This document shows, one piece after another, positions 39,220 through 48,526 of a stretch of 59,413 bases of DNA (position 1 is the stretch's first letter; the number at the start of each line of letters is the position of its first letter). Position numbers and translations under genes: made by a program. The DNA lies in the NCBI GenBank assembly GCA_028696455.1, contig JAQVGZ010000007.1, positions 1 to 59,413 of the forward strand. Reading direction: 5' to 3'. The notes beneath the pieces are model-generated. The model was given only the letters and a program-made list of their open reading frames with translations, did not search any database and was not told the DNA's origin. This stretch comes from Desulfotomaculaceae bacterium (GTDB taxonomy: Bacteria > Bacillota > Desulfotomaculia > Desulfotomaculales > Pelotomaculaceae).

Positions 39220-40149
39220 TTGTATATTTACCACCATTGGCAGGGACTTAGGCATAAACACAAAAAAATCGTAATCGGCCTGGGGAACTTTGATGGTTTA
39301 CATATCGGACATCAAAAGCTTATTTCAGAAATTATGTTATTGTCTAAAGAAATAGGTGGTACACCGGCTGTATTTACTTTTTACCCCCATCCCCTGGCCG
39401 TACTTGCACCGGACAATTGTCCGCCAATGCTGTTATCTCAAGAAGAAAAACGCAGGTTATTCGAAAGTCTTGGGGTTGAAGTACTGTTATTGGTACCTTT
39501 TAATCTTGAGTTTGCCAGGTTTTCCCCTGAGGATTTCATACGTAATGTGCTAAATGAAGATTTAGGGGTCAGCGGGGTTGTTGTTGGCTACAACTTTACC
39601 TTCGGCTATCGTGGACAGGGGACTCCAGAATTGCTGGAAGAGCAATCAGCCAGGTACAATTACCAGGCAAGAGTGGTTTCACCGGTTGTGCTAAACGGGC
39701 AAGTGGTGAGCAGTTCTCTGGTTAGAGGGCTCTTAAGCAAAGGTAAAGTGGAAGAGGCAGCTAAATTTCTCGGATACTATCCATTTGTTGAAGGAGATGT
39801 TGTAACAGGGAAAAAGCGTGGGGGTGTACTTGGGTTTCCTACCGCCAATCTGGACATAAATAAAGAATTGTTGGTTCCCGCAAATGGGGTTTATGCTGTA
39901 AAGGTACATGTGGACGGTGAAACATATCTCGGAGTGGCTAATATAGGAGTTAAGCCTACGTTCCAGGGACAAATGAGAAATATTGAAGTCCATTTACTTG
40001 ATTTTTATCAGGACCTCTATGGTAAAAAGATTAGGGTTAAGTTCACCAGGCGATTGAGGGAGGAAAGAAGATTTAATACAACTTCAGAACTGGTTAAACA
40101 AATTGAACAGGATATTATTCAGACCAGGCTTGCAGTAGACAGCCGGTGA
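39220..40149 (+). CDS. ribF: Bifunctional riboflavin kinase/FAD synthetase
   Basis: Converts riboflavin to FMN and FAD. The N-terminal nucleotidyltransferase has GLGNFDGLHIGHQKLI and SSSLVRGLLSKG; the C-terminal flavokinase has GKKRGGVLGFPTANLDI and GVKPTF. 309 residues from TTG with GGAGGTTTG upstream. Ends the infB group. Confidence 0.95.
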   Translation: MYIYHHWQGLRHKHKKIVIGLGNFDGLHIGHQKLISEIMLLSKEIGGTPAVFTFYPHPLAVLAPDNCPPMLLSQEEKRRLFESLGVEVLLLVPFNLEFARFSPEDFIRNVLNEDLGVSGVVVGYNFTFGYRGQGTPELLEEQSARYNYQARVVSPVVLNGQVVSSSLVRGLLSKGKVEEAAKFLGYYPFVEGDVVTGKKRGGVLGFPTANLDINKELLVPANGVYAVKVHVDGETYLGVANIGVKPTFQGQMRNIEVHLLDFYQDLYGKKIRVKFTRRLREERRFNTTSELVKQIEQDIIQTRLAVDSR

Positions 40150-40189
40150 ATAAATAACAGTTCCATTTAATATAAATTTATAGGCAACA

Positions 40190-40229
40190 TTTACATAAGC
40201 ACTGGTATATGCTACAATTAACGCGTTAA
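40190..40229 (+). promoter_or_regulatory. Strong promoter with 12-bp palindrome at the start point
   Basis: TTTACA (40190-40195), 17-base spacer, TACAAT (40213-40218) with an extended TGC. The perfect palindrome TTAACGCGTTAA (40218-40229) overlaps the end of the -10 and the expected start of transcription, a position suited to a repressor. It serves the small-gene pair at 40261-40721. Confidence 0.65.
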
Positions 40230-40260
40230 ACGTCCCGTATTTACTAAGGAGGCGTTAATT

Positions 40261-40488
40261 ATGAGTGTCCCAAAATTCGACTCTCCTGAGGAGGAAATAA
40301 AAAAGTGGCTCAATTATATCGCTCTTATTTGTTTGAGCGAGGAATTTCAGTCATTGAAGATGGAGTTGGAAGTCCTTTATCAAAAGTCGGATATGGAGAA
40401 TTTTCGTTTAGCAGCCTTTCAGGATGCTCTGTATGCTTTTCTTTCCCAGGAGGAAGACGAGCGGATGTACCAATCCAAAGCATATTAG
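40261..40488 (+). CDS. Small acidic protein of unknown function (first of a pair)
   Basis: A 75-residue mostly helical acidic protein (EEEIKKWLNYIALICLSEEFQ, then FRLAAFQDALYAFLSQEEDER) with no recognised domain. AAGGAGG lies 8 bases before the ATG. It is the first gene after a strong promoter with a palindrome, and 11 bases ahead of a DUF4258-like gene. A role as partner or antitoxin of that protein is a guess from arrangement only. Confidence 0.65.
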   Translation: MSVPKFDSPEEEIKKWLNYIALICLSEEFQSLKMELEVLYQKSDMENFRLAAFQDALYAFLSQEEDERMYQSKAY

Positions 40489-40499
40489 AGAGCTAGCTG

Positions 40500-40721
40500 A
40501 TGAAGGTGATCATTACTGAACATGCCCGCAAGCGTTTACGGGACATGCGGCAGGATAAAATCTCCATTTCTGACATCATAAGCGCTGCTAGTGGTATACC
40601 CGGACGAATACCAACTGCTACTCGATTTCGAGGTTTCGTGGCCAAACCAGGACGGGTTTTTGATATTGTTGCCAAAGATATACCAGATGGTCGTCTGGTA
40701 ATTACTATAATTGGGAAATAA
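40500..40721 (+). CDS. DUF4258-like small basic protein (toxin-like fold)
   Basis: A 73-residue basic protein: ITEHARKRLRDMRQDKISISDII followed by strands GRVFDIVAKDIPDGRLVITIIGK. The layout (H-A-x-x-R-x-x-x-R helix, then three strands) resembles DUF4258/BrnT-like proteins, many linked to toxin-antitoxin systems. It is an intact reading frame between ribF and rpsO. A ribosome site is weak (GAGAGCTAGCTG), so coupling to the upstream gene is likely. Confidence 0.6.
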   Translation: MKVIITEHARKRLRDMRQDKISISDIISAASGIPGRIPTATRFRGFVAKPGRVFDIVAKDIPDGRLVITIIGK

Positions 40722-40808
40722 AAGTCCCAAGAGAACTACGGGCTAGGTAACACGTTTCTCCAGCGGTTGACTTGGCCGGTAGCGATTCAGAAAAAGGAGG
40801 TGGGTTAA

Positions 40809-41078
40809 ATGGCAATGACTAGTGAAAATAAGCAGGAGATTATTTCTAATTACAAGCTTCATGAAAATGACACTGGTTCTCCTGAAGTTCAAGTGGCAAT
40901 ACTAACGGAAAGGATAAACAACCTTACTGAACATTTAAAGCTTCATAAAGGTGATCACCATTCACGCAGAGGCTTGTTGATGATGGTTGGACAAAGAAGG
41001 GCTTTGCTTAACTATCTGCGTGACCGTCATTTTGATCGATATCGTTCACTCATTGGAAAACTCGGTTTAAGAAAGTAA
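40809..41078 (+). CDS. rpsO: 30S ribosomal protein S15
   Basis: 89 residues; [20 protein letters not shown] and [19 protein letters not shown] are invariant S15 motifs. AAAGGAGGTGGG precedes the ATG. S15 often represses its own leader; the 87 bases upstream could fold, but I could not establish a known structure. Confidence 0.97.
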   Translation: MAMTSENKQEIISNYKLHENDTGSPEVQVAILTERINNLTEHLKLHKGDHHSRRGLLMMVGQRRALLNYLRDRHFDRYRSLIGKLGLRK

Positions 41079-41088
41079 GTAATGATAC

Positions 41089-41116
41089 AGAAGCGGGTGT
41101 AATGCCCGCTTCTTTG
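41089..41116 (+). terminator. Hairpin between rpsO and pnp
   Basis: AGAAGCGGG (41089-41097) pairs with CCCGCTTCT (41105-41113), followed by TTGTC. The T run is short, so it may act as a partial terminator or as an RNA-processing and stability element. Confidence 0.65.
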
Positions 41117-41233
41117 TCGCATATCCAAGTAATTATGTATTTTATTCTGTCTTGAAAGGATATAATATTAAAAATGTCGAATTAATATTTATTTGCTAAA
41201 TATTTCTTTTCTGCATCGGAGGTATTTTTTTTA

Positions 41234-43453
41234 ATGTTAAATAACCCTGTATTGAAAAAAGAGATTATCATCGGTGGCCGTCCGATGATTCTGGAAACTG
41301 GAAAATTGGCCAAGCAGGCAGGTGGTTCTGTATTTGTCCGCTATGGAGATACAGCAGTGCTGGTAGTTGCAACAATGTCCGCCCAGGCCAGAGCGGGTAT
41401 AGACTTTTTTCCGCTCACAGTTGACTATGAGGAAAGGTTTTACGCTGTTGGAAAGATTCCCGGGGGTTTTATAAAAAGGGAAAGCCGACCTAGCGAAAAG
41501 GCCGTTCTATCAGGACGTTTAATCGATCGGCCAATCAGACCTCTATTTCCTAAGGAGATGCGTAATGAAGTACAGGTAATCGCCACAATTATGTCAGTTG
41601 ACCAGGATCACGCACCGGAAATCGCGGCAATGATCGGGGCCTCTGCAGCATTACATATATCTGAAATCCCTTTGCAATATCCTATAGCGGGTGTAATCGT
41701 TGGTCGTGTGGAAGGGCAGATGGTGATCAATCCGACTCTGTCTCAGGTTGAAAAGAGTGATTTGCATCTAGTGGTTGCCGGAACCAGGGAGGCAGTGATG
41801 ATGGTAGAGGCAGGGGCCGGAGAGGTTCCTGAAGCAGCTGTACTGGAGGCTATTTCTTACGGGCATAATGTTGTGAAAGAGATTGTAGATTTTATCGATG
41901 ATTTTCGTGAGGAAGCCATAGTGATAGGACTGGCTAAGGAAAAAATTATCCCTGCTGTCGACGACCCAGATCCACTAATAATAGAGACTATGTCTGCAGT
42001 GGTGGAAGATAAGCTGGTAACTGCGCTGCAACAATGCGTTGAAGAAAAACTTTCTAAACAAGAGCGTGAATCATTTATAGATGGGATTAAGGAGGAGTTG
42101 ACGCAGCAGTTTATCGAAACTTTTCCCGAAGAAGAAAGCTCAATCAAAAAAGTTATTGACAGTATCGAGAAAAAAATCATTCGTCGAATGATTGCAGTTG
42201 AGCAAGTACGTATCGATGGGCGTGGTATTACGGAGGTTAGGCCGATCTCTATTGAGGTAGGGGTTCTGCCGCGTCCCCATGGCTCTGGGTTGTTCACCAG
42301 GGGGCAAACTCAGATCCTGTCAGCAGTAACCCTGGGGACGATTTCTGATGAGCAAATTTTGGACGGGCTTGGAGTGGAAGAGTCAAAACGTTTCATGCAT
42401 CATTACAATTTCCCTCCGTTCAGCGTTGGGGAGACCAGGCCGATCAGGGGTCCGGGCAGGCGAGAAATAGGTCACGGTGCGCTGGCAGAAAGGGCGCTGT
42501 CTGCAGTTATCCCCTCCGAGGAAGAGTTTCCCTATACTATCCGCCTGGTATCAGAAGCACTTGAATCAAATGGGTCAACCTCTATGGGCAGTGTTTGCGG
42601 CAGTTGCCTGGCATTAATGGATGCCGGTGTTCCTATTAAGGCCCCGGTTGCCGGGGTGGCTATGGGCTTAATCAAAGAGGATGAGCATATTACTGTGCTT
42701 ACTGACATCCAGGGGCTTGAAGACCACCTGGGTGATATGGACTTTAAAGTGGCAGGGACAAAAAATGGTATAACGGCCTTGCAAATGGATATAAAAATTG
42801 CTGGTATTGGCAGGGAAATTTTCGAGCGAGCTCTAGCTCAGGCTTATGAAGGCCGTATGCATATCCTGGATAAGATGCTTGAAGTTATCCCTACTCCCAG
42901 GGCGGAGCTTTCGCCACATGCGCCTCGTATAATTCATACCACAATTGATCCTGACAAAATACGCGACGTTATCGGCCCAGGTGGTAAGATTATTAAAAAA
43001 ATTGTTGAGGAAACTGGTGCTGATATTGACATTGAGGACGACGGCAGGGTATTTATTGCTGCTATTGATCAGGAAAAAGGTAAACTTGCCTTGCAAATTA
43101 TAGAAAATCTAACTAAAGAAATCAAAGCTGGCGAAATCTATAACGGGAGGGTAACCAAAGTTACAGACTTTGGCTGCTTCGTAGAAATTATACCAGGTGT
43201 ACTTGGCTTAACAGGTAAGGAAGGACTCGTTCATATTTCCCAACTTGAACACCACCGGGTAAATAAAGTAGAAGATGTTGTTAAGGAAGGAGATTTGATT
43301 ATAGTAAAAACTATTGGATATGATAATCAGGGTCGCTTGAAACTATCTCGGAAAGATGCAATACCTGTGCCTGAGAGAAAGACAAAGGAACAATTCGACC
43401 GGCCTCGCGAGCGGGGTGCACGTCCATCAAGGCGACGTGAGAATGGCCGTTAG
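41234..43453 (+). CDS. pnp: Polyribonucleotide nucleotidyltransferase (PNPase)
   Basis: 3'-5' phosphorolytic exoribonuclease. 739 residues: two RNase PH domains ([16 protein letters not shown]; then [15 protein letters not shown]-type motif and [11 protein letters not shown]), a helical linker, a KH domain ([20 protein letters not shown]) and a C-terminal S1 domain ([15 protein letters not shown]). CGGAGGT lies about 10 bases upstream. A basic tail (PSRRRENGR) follows S1. Confidence 0.97.
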   Translation: MLNNPVLKKEIIIGGRPMILETGKLAKQAGGSVFVRYGDTAVLVVATMSAQARAGIDFFPLTVDYEERFYAVGKIPGGFIKRESRPSEKAVLSGRLIDRPIRPLFPKEMRNEVQVIATIMSVDQDHAPEIAAMIGASAALHISEIPLQYPIAGVIVGRVEGQMVINPTLSQVEKSDLHLVVAGTREAVMMVEAGAGEVPEAAVLEAISYGHNVVKEIVDFIDDFREEAIVIGLAKEKIIPAVDDPDPLIIETMSAVVEDKLVTALQQCVEEKLSKQERESFIDGIKEELTQQFIETFPEEESSIKKVIDSIEKKIIRRMIAVEQVRIDGRGITEVRPISIEVGVLPRPHGSGLFTRGQTQILSAVTLGTISDEQILDGLGVEESKRFMHHYNFPPFSVGETRPIRGPGRREIGHGALAERALSAVIPSEEEFPYTIRLVSEALESNGSTSMGSVCGSCLALMDAGVPIKAPVAGVAMGLIKEDEHITVLTDIQGLEDHLGDMDFKVAGTKNGITALQMDIKIAGIGREIFERALAQAYEGRMHILDKMLEVIPTPRAELSPHAPRIIHTTIDPDKIRDVIGPGGKIIKKIVEETGADIDIEDDGRVFIAAIDQEKGKLALQIIENLTKEIKAGEIYNGRVTKVTDFGCFVEIIPGVLGLTGKEGLVHISQLEHHRVNKVEDVVKEGDLIIVKTIGYDNQGRLKLSRKDAIPVPERKTKEQFDRPRERGARPSRRRENGR

Positions 43454-43779
43454 AAGTGCTAACCTGCCTCTACCCTAAAGGCAGGTAGAGCAAAACCCTT
43501 ACGGTGTGTATCTTTAACGATGTTAGCTATATTGGAATGTTACTTCTTATTAATACAAATTCTAGATAATACCTCAAATAAGAGGTGTTTTTGTTTGGTT
43601 TAATCCTCCTGGTTACTACATAATGATTTGTAATATGTTATGAGATTAAATAATTGCTATGGTAAATGGGAAACCTTTATTGATATAATGCTGGTGTTCA
43701 TATTTTCCATGTAATTAAAGGAATTAAAATACGTATCAACGAATAAGTTTGAGGATTGCATTTGGAGGAGGTTCCGTTT
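43454..43779 (+). other. Intergenic region pnp to M16 peptidase (hairpins and promoter)
   Basis: Holds a stem ACCTGCCT (43462-43469)/AGGCAGGT (43479-43486) without a T run, a second weak terminator-like stem ACCTC (43571-43575)/GAGGT (43582-43586) followed by GTTTTTG, and an extended -10 TGATATAAT at 43681-43689. No gene seen. Confidence 0.55.
43681..43689 (+). promoter_or_regulatory. Extended -10 promoter for the M16 peptidase gene
   Basis: TGATATAAT matches TGnTATAAT exactly; no good -35 at 16-18 bases. It lies about 90 bases before the peptidase start. Confidence 0.5.
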
Positions 43780-45048
43780 ATGTTTCAAAAGGTTACCCTA
43801 TCCAACGATTTACACATTCTTACAGAAAAGGTTCCCCATGTTCGCTCTGTGGCTTTAGGTTTTTGGGTAGATGTAGGTTCTCGTGATGAAGTACCTGAAA
43901 ACAACGGTGTTTCACATTTTATTGAACACTTGCTATTTAAAGGAACCCAAAAACGGTCAGCCAAGCAAATTGCCGAAACCCTTGATGCGGTGGGCGGGCA
44001 GTTAAATGCATTTACCACCAAAGAGTATACGTGTTTTTATGCCCGGGTTCTGGATGAGCATTTTGACCTGGCCTTTGACCTTTTAAACGATATGCTATTT
44101 GGCTCAAACTTTGCTACCAATGATATTGACCGTGAGAGAAATGTAATTATCGAGGAAATAAAAATGTACGAAGATGCCCCTGATGAACTCGTGCATGACG
44201 TTTTTGCCGGTTCAATGTGGCAGGGACATGCGCTTGGACGTCCGATTATTGGAACCGCCGAGGTAATTGCACAGATTCCCAGGGAAAAAATAATTGAATT
44301 TTATCAAACGCACTACAACCCTGGTAACTTGGTTGTAACGGTGGCCGGTAATATTGAGCATGAAGCAGTCATATGTAAACTTCGCCCGGTCCTGGAGGCA
44401 AGGAAAGGGAGCAGACCCGTCCGTTCGATGTTAGCTCCGCTGCCAAAGCGGGATATTGTATGTCGGAGTAAAGACACCGAACAGGTGCATTTATGTTTAG
44501 GAACACCGGGGCTAAGTCTTGATAATAAAAAGTCTTATACCTTTCAGATCATCAACACGGTGCTGGGAGGGGGGCTAAGTTCGAGGTTGTTTCAGGAAAT
44601 CAGGGAACAGCGCGGTTTGGTTTATTCAGTCTATTCCTACCACAGCTCATACCATGACACCGGTCTTTTCTGTATATATGCCGGCTTAAGCAAACAAAAT
44701 GTAGATGAGGCCCTTAGTCTTATTTTTAAGCAAATAAATGATATTCGGAAGAATAGCATAACACCCGAGGAATTGCAAAGGGCAAAGGACCAGTTAAAAG
44801 GTAATTTATTATTGAGCCTGGAAAGTGTGAGCACCAGGATGAGCCGGTTGGGTAAATCTCAACTCTATCTTGGTAAGATTGTCCAACCGGAGGAAGTCGT
44901 GGAGAAATTAAACAAGGTGACAATTGAGGATGTTCGGGAGTTATCTTTGGAAATGCTGGACCCAGTTAATTTTTCTCTGGCTACAATCGGTCCCTGGGAG
45001 GATTGTGGCAACCTGGTGAAAGCGCTTGGGAATTTAAAAGCGCTTTAG
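43780..45048 (+). CDS. M16 family zinc metallopeptidase (YmxG/MlpA-like)
   Basis: A 422-residue insulinase-family peptidase. The inverted zinc motif HFIEH is at 46-50, and the downstream glutamate region ERNVIIEEIKMYEDAPDE supplies the third ligand. The second, non-catalytic half has the substrate-clamping motif GGGLSSRLFQEIREQRGLVYSVYS. The ATG at 43780 is chosen for GGAGGAGG 8 bases upstream. Usually found between pnp and dut in Clostridia, as here. Confidence 0.93.
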   Translation: MFQKVTLSNDLHILTEKVPHVRSVALGFWVDVGSRDEVPENNGVSHFIEHLLFKGTQKRSAKQIAETLDAVGGQLNAFTTKEYTCFYARVLDEHFDLAFDLLNDMLFGSNFATNDIDRERNVIIEEIKMYEDAPDELVHDVFAGSMWQGHALGRPIIGTAEVIAQIPREKIIEFYQTHYNPGNLVVTVAGNIEHEAVICKLRPVLEARKGSRPVRSMLAPLPKRDIVCRSKDTEQVHLCLGTPGLSLDNKKSYTFQIINTVLGGGLSSRLFQEIREQRGLVYSVYSYHSSYHDTGLFCIYAGLSKQNVDEALSLIFKQINDIRKNSITPEELQRAKDQLKGNLLLSLESVSTRMSRLGKSQLYLGKIVQPEEVVEKLNKVTIEDVRELSLEMLDPVNFSLATIGPWEDCGNLVKALGNLKAL

Positions 45049-45096
45049 TTAATCTCGATTTGGTGGATGGTGTTTTATTTTTTTAGAGGAGTAGAC

Positions 45097-45561
45097 ATGA
45101 GTTTTTCTATTAGAGTTAAAGTTAAAATAATTTCTAAAGAAATTGGTTCCACGATCCCTTTCCCAGGCTATGCCACGTCAGGTTCAGCGGGGCTGGATTT
45201 ACCGGCTTGCATTGATGAACCTCTAGTTATGTCACGCGGCAGAAAAGCACACATTCCAACCGGTATTGCCATCGAAATACCTTCCAGGTATATTGCCGGG
45301 CTAATTTTGCCAAGAAGTGGCCTGGCTTCAAGGTACGGCATCACACTGGCTAACGCTGTTGGCGTCATTGATAGTGACTATAAAGGTGAAATTAAAGTTG
45401 CTATCCATAATCAAAGCAACCAGGACTATATAATTAAACCTGGGGAACGAATCGCCCAACTTGTTTTTTTACCTGTTTATGAAGCAGTTTTTGAACAGGT
45501 GGAGGAACTTGAGGAAACCGGACGTGGTGTCGGTGGATTTGGTTCTACGGGAAAAATTTAG
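45097..45561 (+). CDS. dut: dUTP diphosphatase
   Basis: Trimeric dUTPase that removes dUTP and makes dUMP. All five motifs are present: AGLDL, PRSGLA, GVIDSDYKGEI, GERIAQLVF and RGVGGFGSTG. 154 residues from ATG 45097 behind AGAGGAG. Confidence 0.95.
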   Translation: MSFSIRVKVKIISKEIGSTIPFPGYATSGSAGLDLPACIDEPLVMSRGRKAHIPTGIAIEIPSRYIAGLILPRSGLASRYGITLANAVGVIDSDYKGEIKVAIHNQSNQDYIIKPGERIAQLVFLPVYEAVFEQVEELEETGRGVGGFGSTGKI

Positions 45562-45628
45562 GATTGTTTTAATATTTTATATCATAATTGCGGCATGTCC
45601 CTAATAAATTAATTATGGAGGTGGGACA

Positions 45629-45964
45629 ATGTCTAGCAATTTAATTATCTGGATAATTGTATTACTATTGGTGATGCTATCGCTAAAAGAAAGAATTTTT
45701 CTCCAACGCTACAGGGAAAAAAATTGGGAAGTCATCGGTGAAAGTAAGTCAAGCCCTCTCTCTAAGGCCCTGGGAAATCTAATTGGGGTAGCTGGGGGAA
45801 TTTATCTATCACTAGTATTGCTTTGCACTTTTCTGGAATTACAGCTTCCCATCAGGGTTCAAATGTGGCATTTTAGTGTAGAGCCACTGGCAACCATATC
45901 GTTTATTCTGGCTGTAGCTCAACCTTATTTTCAGAAAGTTGTCATGATCTGGAGAAGAATATAG
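45629..45964 (+). CDS. Small membrane protein, unknown
   Basis: A 111-residue protein with three predicted hydrophobic segments: residues 5-18, about 48-66 and about 83-97, with a basic loop (KERIFLQRYREKNW) after the first. GGAGGTGGG precedes the ATG. No family recognised. It lies between dut and ymxH and 17 bases ahead of ymxH, so it is probably co-transcribed with that spore gene. Confidence 0.7.
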   Translation: MSSNLIIWIIVLLLVMLSLKERIFLQRYREKNWEVIGESKSSPLSKALGNLIGVAGGIYLSLVLLCTFLELQLPIRVQMWHFSVEPLATISFILAVAQPYFQKVVMIWRRI

Positions 45965-45981
45965 AATGGGGGTGGCTTTAA

Positions 45982-46251
45982 TTGAGGATGTCTGATCTTA
46001 TAGGTAAGGAAATAGTTAACATATATAATGGAGCCCGTCTAGGAGTAGTTGGAGATTCTGATATGGAGTTAGATATAGAGACTGGTGAAATCCGAGCCAT
46101 CATTTTACCGAAGAAGAACAATATAATTAATCTATGGATAGACCGGCAACACCTCGTTATTCCCTGGGAGGCAGTAAAGAAAATTGGCGCGGAAGTAATC
46201 ATCGTTGACCTTGATCAGACTATCCCGAATTATCAGCGCTATCTTTTTTAA
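45982..46251 (+). CDS. ymxH: YlmC/YmxH-family PRC-barrel sporulation protein
   Basis: An 89-residue PRC-barrel protein (MSDLIGKEIVNIYNGARLGVVGDSDMELD order, then GEIRAIILP). YlmC/YmxH proteins are conserved in spore formers; their exact role is unclear. TTG start with GGGGTGG upstream; the ATG two codons later is an alternative. Confidence 0.85.
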   Translation: MRMSDLIGKEIVNIYNGARLGVVGDSDMELDIETGEIRAIILPKKNNIINLWIDRQHLVIPWEAVKKIGAEVIIVDLDQTIPNYQRYLF

Positions 46252-46285
46252 TATAAAACATCATTAGTAATCAGGATAATTTCAG

Positions 46286-46305
46286 GAGGGGGCATTTGCC
46301 CCCTC
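46286..46305 (+). terminator. Hairpin after ymxH
   Basis: GAGGGGGC (46286-46293) pairs perfectly with GCCCCCTC (46298-46305). The following TAACTTT is a poor T tract, so this may be a terminator or mark the boundary with the intron relic. Confidence 0.55.
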
Positions 46306-46311
46306 TAACTT

Positions 46312-46432
46312 TGTGCGACGGGCAGTCGCATCCGCGTGTATCAACACTCGCATTGGTAAGCCGTATGCCTCAATAGGGCACATGCAGTTTGATGAGGGGG
46401 AAGCCATGCGAGAGGTTTCCCCACTCTATTTT
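46312..46432 (+). mobile_element. Probable group II intron relic (3' ribozyme part, no reverse transcriptase)
   Basis: The segment contains blocks I recognise from the RNA domains downstream of the reverse transcriptase gene in bacterial group II introns: ACACTCGCATTGGTAAGCC, then GTTTGATGAGGGGG, a stem GGGGAAGCC/GGTTTCCCC, and ACTCTA. An additional hairpin TGCGAC/GTCGCA is at 46314-46330. The usual CGTACGG pairing block is altered (CATGCAG), and no reverse transcriptase is present, so it would be a decayed fragment. Identification is by remembered pattern only. Confidence 0.45.
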
Positions 46433-46439
46433 CTATGAT

Positions 46440-47087
46440 TTAGGAAAGGTTTACCTTAACCTTTCGCCTGGTTACTACATCGGATTTGGGCGCCCGTATT
46501 TCGAGAATACCGTTGGAATAGGTTGCTTCTACCAGCTCAGATTTAATCGAAGTGGGCAGGGCAACAGTACGGAACAGGCTGGATGCACGGTTCCCAGCAA
46601 AAGCTGTTGCTGAAATAGACAGGGAATCATCAGTAACAGTAAGATTTAGGTCGTTTAAGCTTATGTTGGGCAGTTCACAGGCCAGGACAATGTCGCTATT
46701 AGTTTCGTGTAAGTCTACCCGCATTTGAGACATACCAGATGTTGATTGTATAGTATTATATTCAATGCCCATAGGCTGCAAATGAGAAAACATGGGGTTA
46801 AAACTACTGATGCCGCTTCCAGGTAAAATATTTTGGGCAATGCTTGAAGCCATCATTGGATTCCAGCCAAGTGCCAGCGGCTGGTTCATCATTGGGAAAA
46901 ACCCTGAAGTCATAGGTTGGCTCATACCAAAGGCTGATGCCTGGCTGAGAAGCGGGTTAAACGAGTAGGTTACAGTATTGCCGTGTAGGCTAGGCCTGAA
47001 CGAGATAGGGAAAGCAGTTGCGCCACTCTGATAACCCTGGTTCAATGCTATTACCTGATTGGGATTGAAAGATGAGGAAACGTGCAT
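46440..47087 (-). CDS. Hsp20/alpha-crystallin family protein with long Met/Phe/Ser-rich N-terminus
   Basis: A 215-residue small heat-shock-like protein. Residues 120-215 form the alpha-crystallin domain (MRVDLHETNSDIVLACELPN, then SNGILEIRAPK); the first 115 residues are rich in Phe, Met, Ser, Asn and Pro with repeated short motifs such as FxPMMxQPxAxG. AAGGAGG precedes the ATG. The C-terminal IxI/V anchor is weak (VKVNL). It probably forms large chaperone oligomers. It diverges from a Clp-fold protease gene. Confidence 0.85.
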   Translation of the reverse strand: MHVSSSFNPNQVIALNQGYQSGATAFPISFRPSLHGNTVTYSFNPLLSQASAFGMSQPMTSGFFPMMNQPLALGWNPMMASSIAQNILPGSGISSFNPMFSHLQPMGIEYNTIQSTSGMSQMRVDLHETNSDIVLACELPNISLNDLNLTVTDDSLSISATAFAGNRASSLFRTVALPTSIKSELVEATYSNGILEIRAPKSDVVTRRKVKVNLS

Positions 47088-47254
47088 TTAAAAAAACCTC
47101 CTTATAAATTTGATCTAGTAACCATTGATATTATTATCCTGTTTTCAAAATTTATACCGCAGAATTTCATCAATAGTTCACAAAAAACTGTAATTAAGAT
47201 CACTAGAGCTTGACATACTACATTTGAAGAAACCAGGTAATTGGAGGGCATAAG

Positions 47255-48256
47255 ATGGGGCGTCAACAAAGGATGGAGATAATCAGGCAGATTTCTGAGC
47301 TGAGAAATTCCGCGTTGTTGTGTTATATTACCGGTGACCGTGAAAATGTTAATACAAGAATAGCTCCGGATGTAACCCAGGTTTTTTACAGACATTTAGA
47401 GTTATTCAGTGAACACGATCAAAGAGAGAAAAATCAGGTGGATTTGTTTCTTTATACCAGAGGAGGTGATGTTCTTACACCCTGGCGCCTGGTTCACTTG
47501 ATCCGGGAATATACACCCCGCTTTAACGTTATAGTACCTTTTCGCTGTTACAGTGCGGGGACATTATTATGCCTGGGTGCCGATGAAATCATTATGGGCA
47601 AAATGGGTGAACTAGGCCCAATTGACCCCAGTGTAGTTAATGCTTTTAATCCCCAGGATCCTAATAATCCGGCTGCTCGGATGCCAGTAAATATTGAGGA
47701 TGTTTATTCTTACCTGGCGCTTGCCGGGGAAAAGGACGGTATCTGCAGTAATGAGCAGCGGGTTAAGGCATTTACCCTGCTGGCTGAACGGATTCACCCA
47801 CTGGCTCTAGGCAATGTACACAGGAATTATTTGCTTATTAGATCACTGGCCAAAAAGCTTCTGGCAATGCACCAGCAGCCAATGCGGGAGGGAAGAAGTG
47901 AACACATTGTTGACAACCTGACCGAAAAATTGTACGCTCACAGTCATATGATTTCCAGGAAAGAGGCGGCAGAAGAGATTACTTTGAATATAGTTATGCC
48001 AGAAAACAAGCTCGAATCGCTAATTTGGGCTCTTTTTCAGGATTATGCTGAAGATATGGCTCTTACGGAACCCTTTAATCCGGCTGAAAAGTTATGTGGT
48101 ACTAGAACTGACTTTGAGGTGATTAGTGGTATCGTTGAGTCTTTGTATGGACTCGATGCTTTTGTTTTTTCTGGCGTAGTTGAACAACAAAATTTTCCGG
48201 AACCTGGTAAGGTGAATGTCAATATTTTAAAACAAAGCTGGAGAACTATTTCTTAA
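47255..48256 (+). CDS. SDH-family Clp-fold serine proteinase (SppA-like)
   Basis: A 333-residue soluble protein with a ClpP/crotonase-like serine protease core: LFLYTRGGDVLTPWRLVHLIREY, the nucleophile serine in RCYSAGTLLCLGADEI, and GELGPIDPSV. This is the SDH_protease (PF01972-like) family. No signal peptide or membrane segment. GGAGGGC lies upstream. It is flanked by two Hsp20-like genes on the other strand, suggesting a local protein-quality-control unit. Confidence 0.82.
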   Translation: MGRQQRMEIIRQISELRNSALLCYITGDRENVNTRIAPDVTQVFYRHLELFSEHDQREKNQVDLFLYTRGGDVLTPWRLVHLIREYTPRFNVIVPFRCYSAGTLLCLGADEIIMGKMGELGPIDPSVVNAFNPQDPNNPAARMPVNIEDVYSYLALAGEKDGICSNEQRVKAFTLLAERIHPLALGNVHRNYLLIRSLAKKLLAMHQQPMREGRSEHIVDNLTEKLYAHSHMISRKEAAEEITLNIVMPENKLESLIWALFQDYAEDMALTEPFNPAEKLCGTRTDFEVISGIVESLYGLDAFVFSGVVEQQNFPEPGKVNVNILKQSWRTIS

Positions 48257-48274
48257 TCTGACGGGAGGTTAATC

Positions 48275-48481
48275 ATGGAAGAAATAACTAATAATGAGGG
48301 AAGGATAACCTTTACTTACAAGACGAATGATATTAAATATTATTTGCTGACGGAAGGCTCTGGATATCCGCTAGCTGAATATGCTACTGCTAATTTTTCA
48401 GTGAATTCCGCCAGTAGAGTAGTAATCCCAGAAAGCATGAGCAAGACCTCAAAAACAGTCACTAAAGATTTCTTATCATAA
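48275..48481 (+). CDS. Small protein of unknown function
   Basis: A 68-residue protein 18 bases after the protease gene, with GGGAGG upstream of its ATG. It is strand-rich and polar (GRITFTYKTNDIKYYLLTEG) and has a Ser/Thr/Lys-rich C-terminus. No family recognised. Co-transcription with the protease is likely, so it may be an adaptor or a substrate. Confidence 0.6.
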   Translation: MEEITNNEGRITFTYKTNDIKYYLLTEGSGYPLAEYATANFSVNSASRVVIPESMSKTSKTVTKDFLS

Positions 48482-48526
48482 AAATAGAAAAGACCAGGGC
48501 ATGAAGTCCTGGCTTTTCTATTTTTA
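48481..48526. terminator. Strong bidirectional terminator
   Basis: AAAATAGAAAAG-x-CCAGG pairs with CCTGG-CTTTTCTATTTTT across a short loop. A-rich and T-rich flanks give a terminator in both directions between the convergent protease operon and hsp20. Confidence 0.9.

Noticed and set aside
40722-40808. S15-binding leader structure before rpsO
   Set aside because: Autoregulation is plausible from the family, but I could not draw a convincing stem matching the known S15 leader types.
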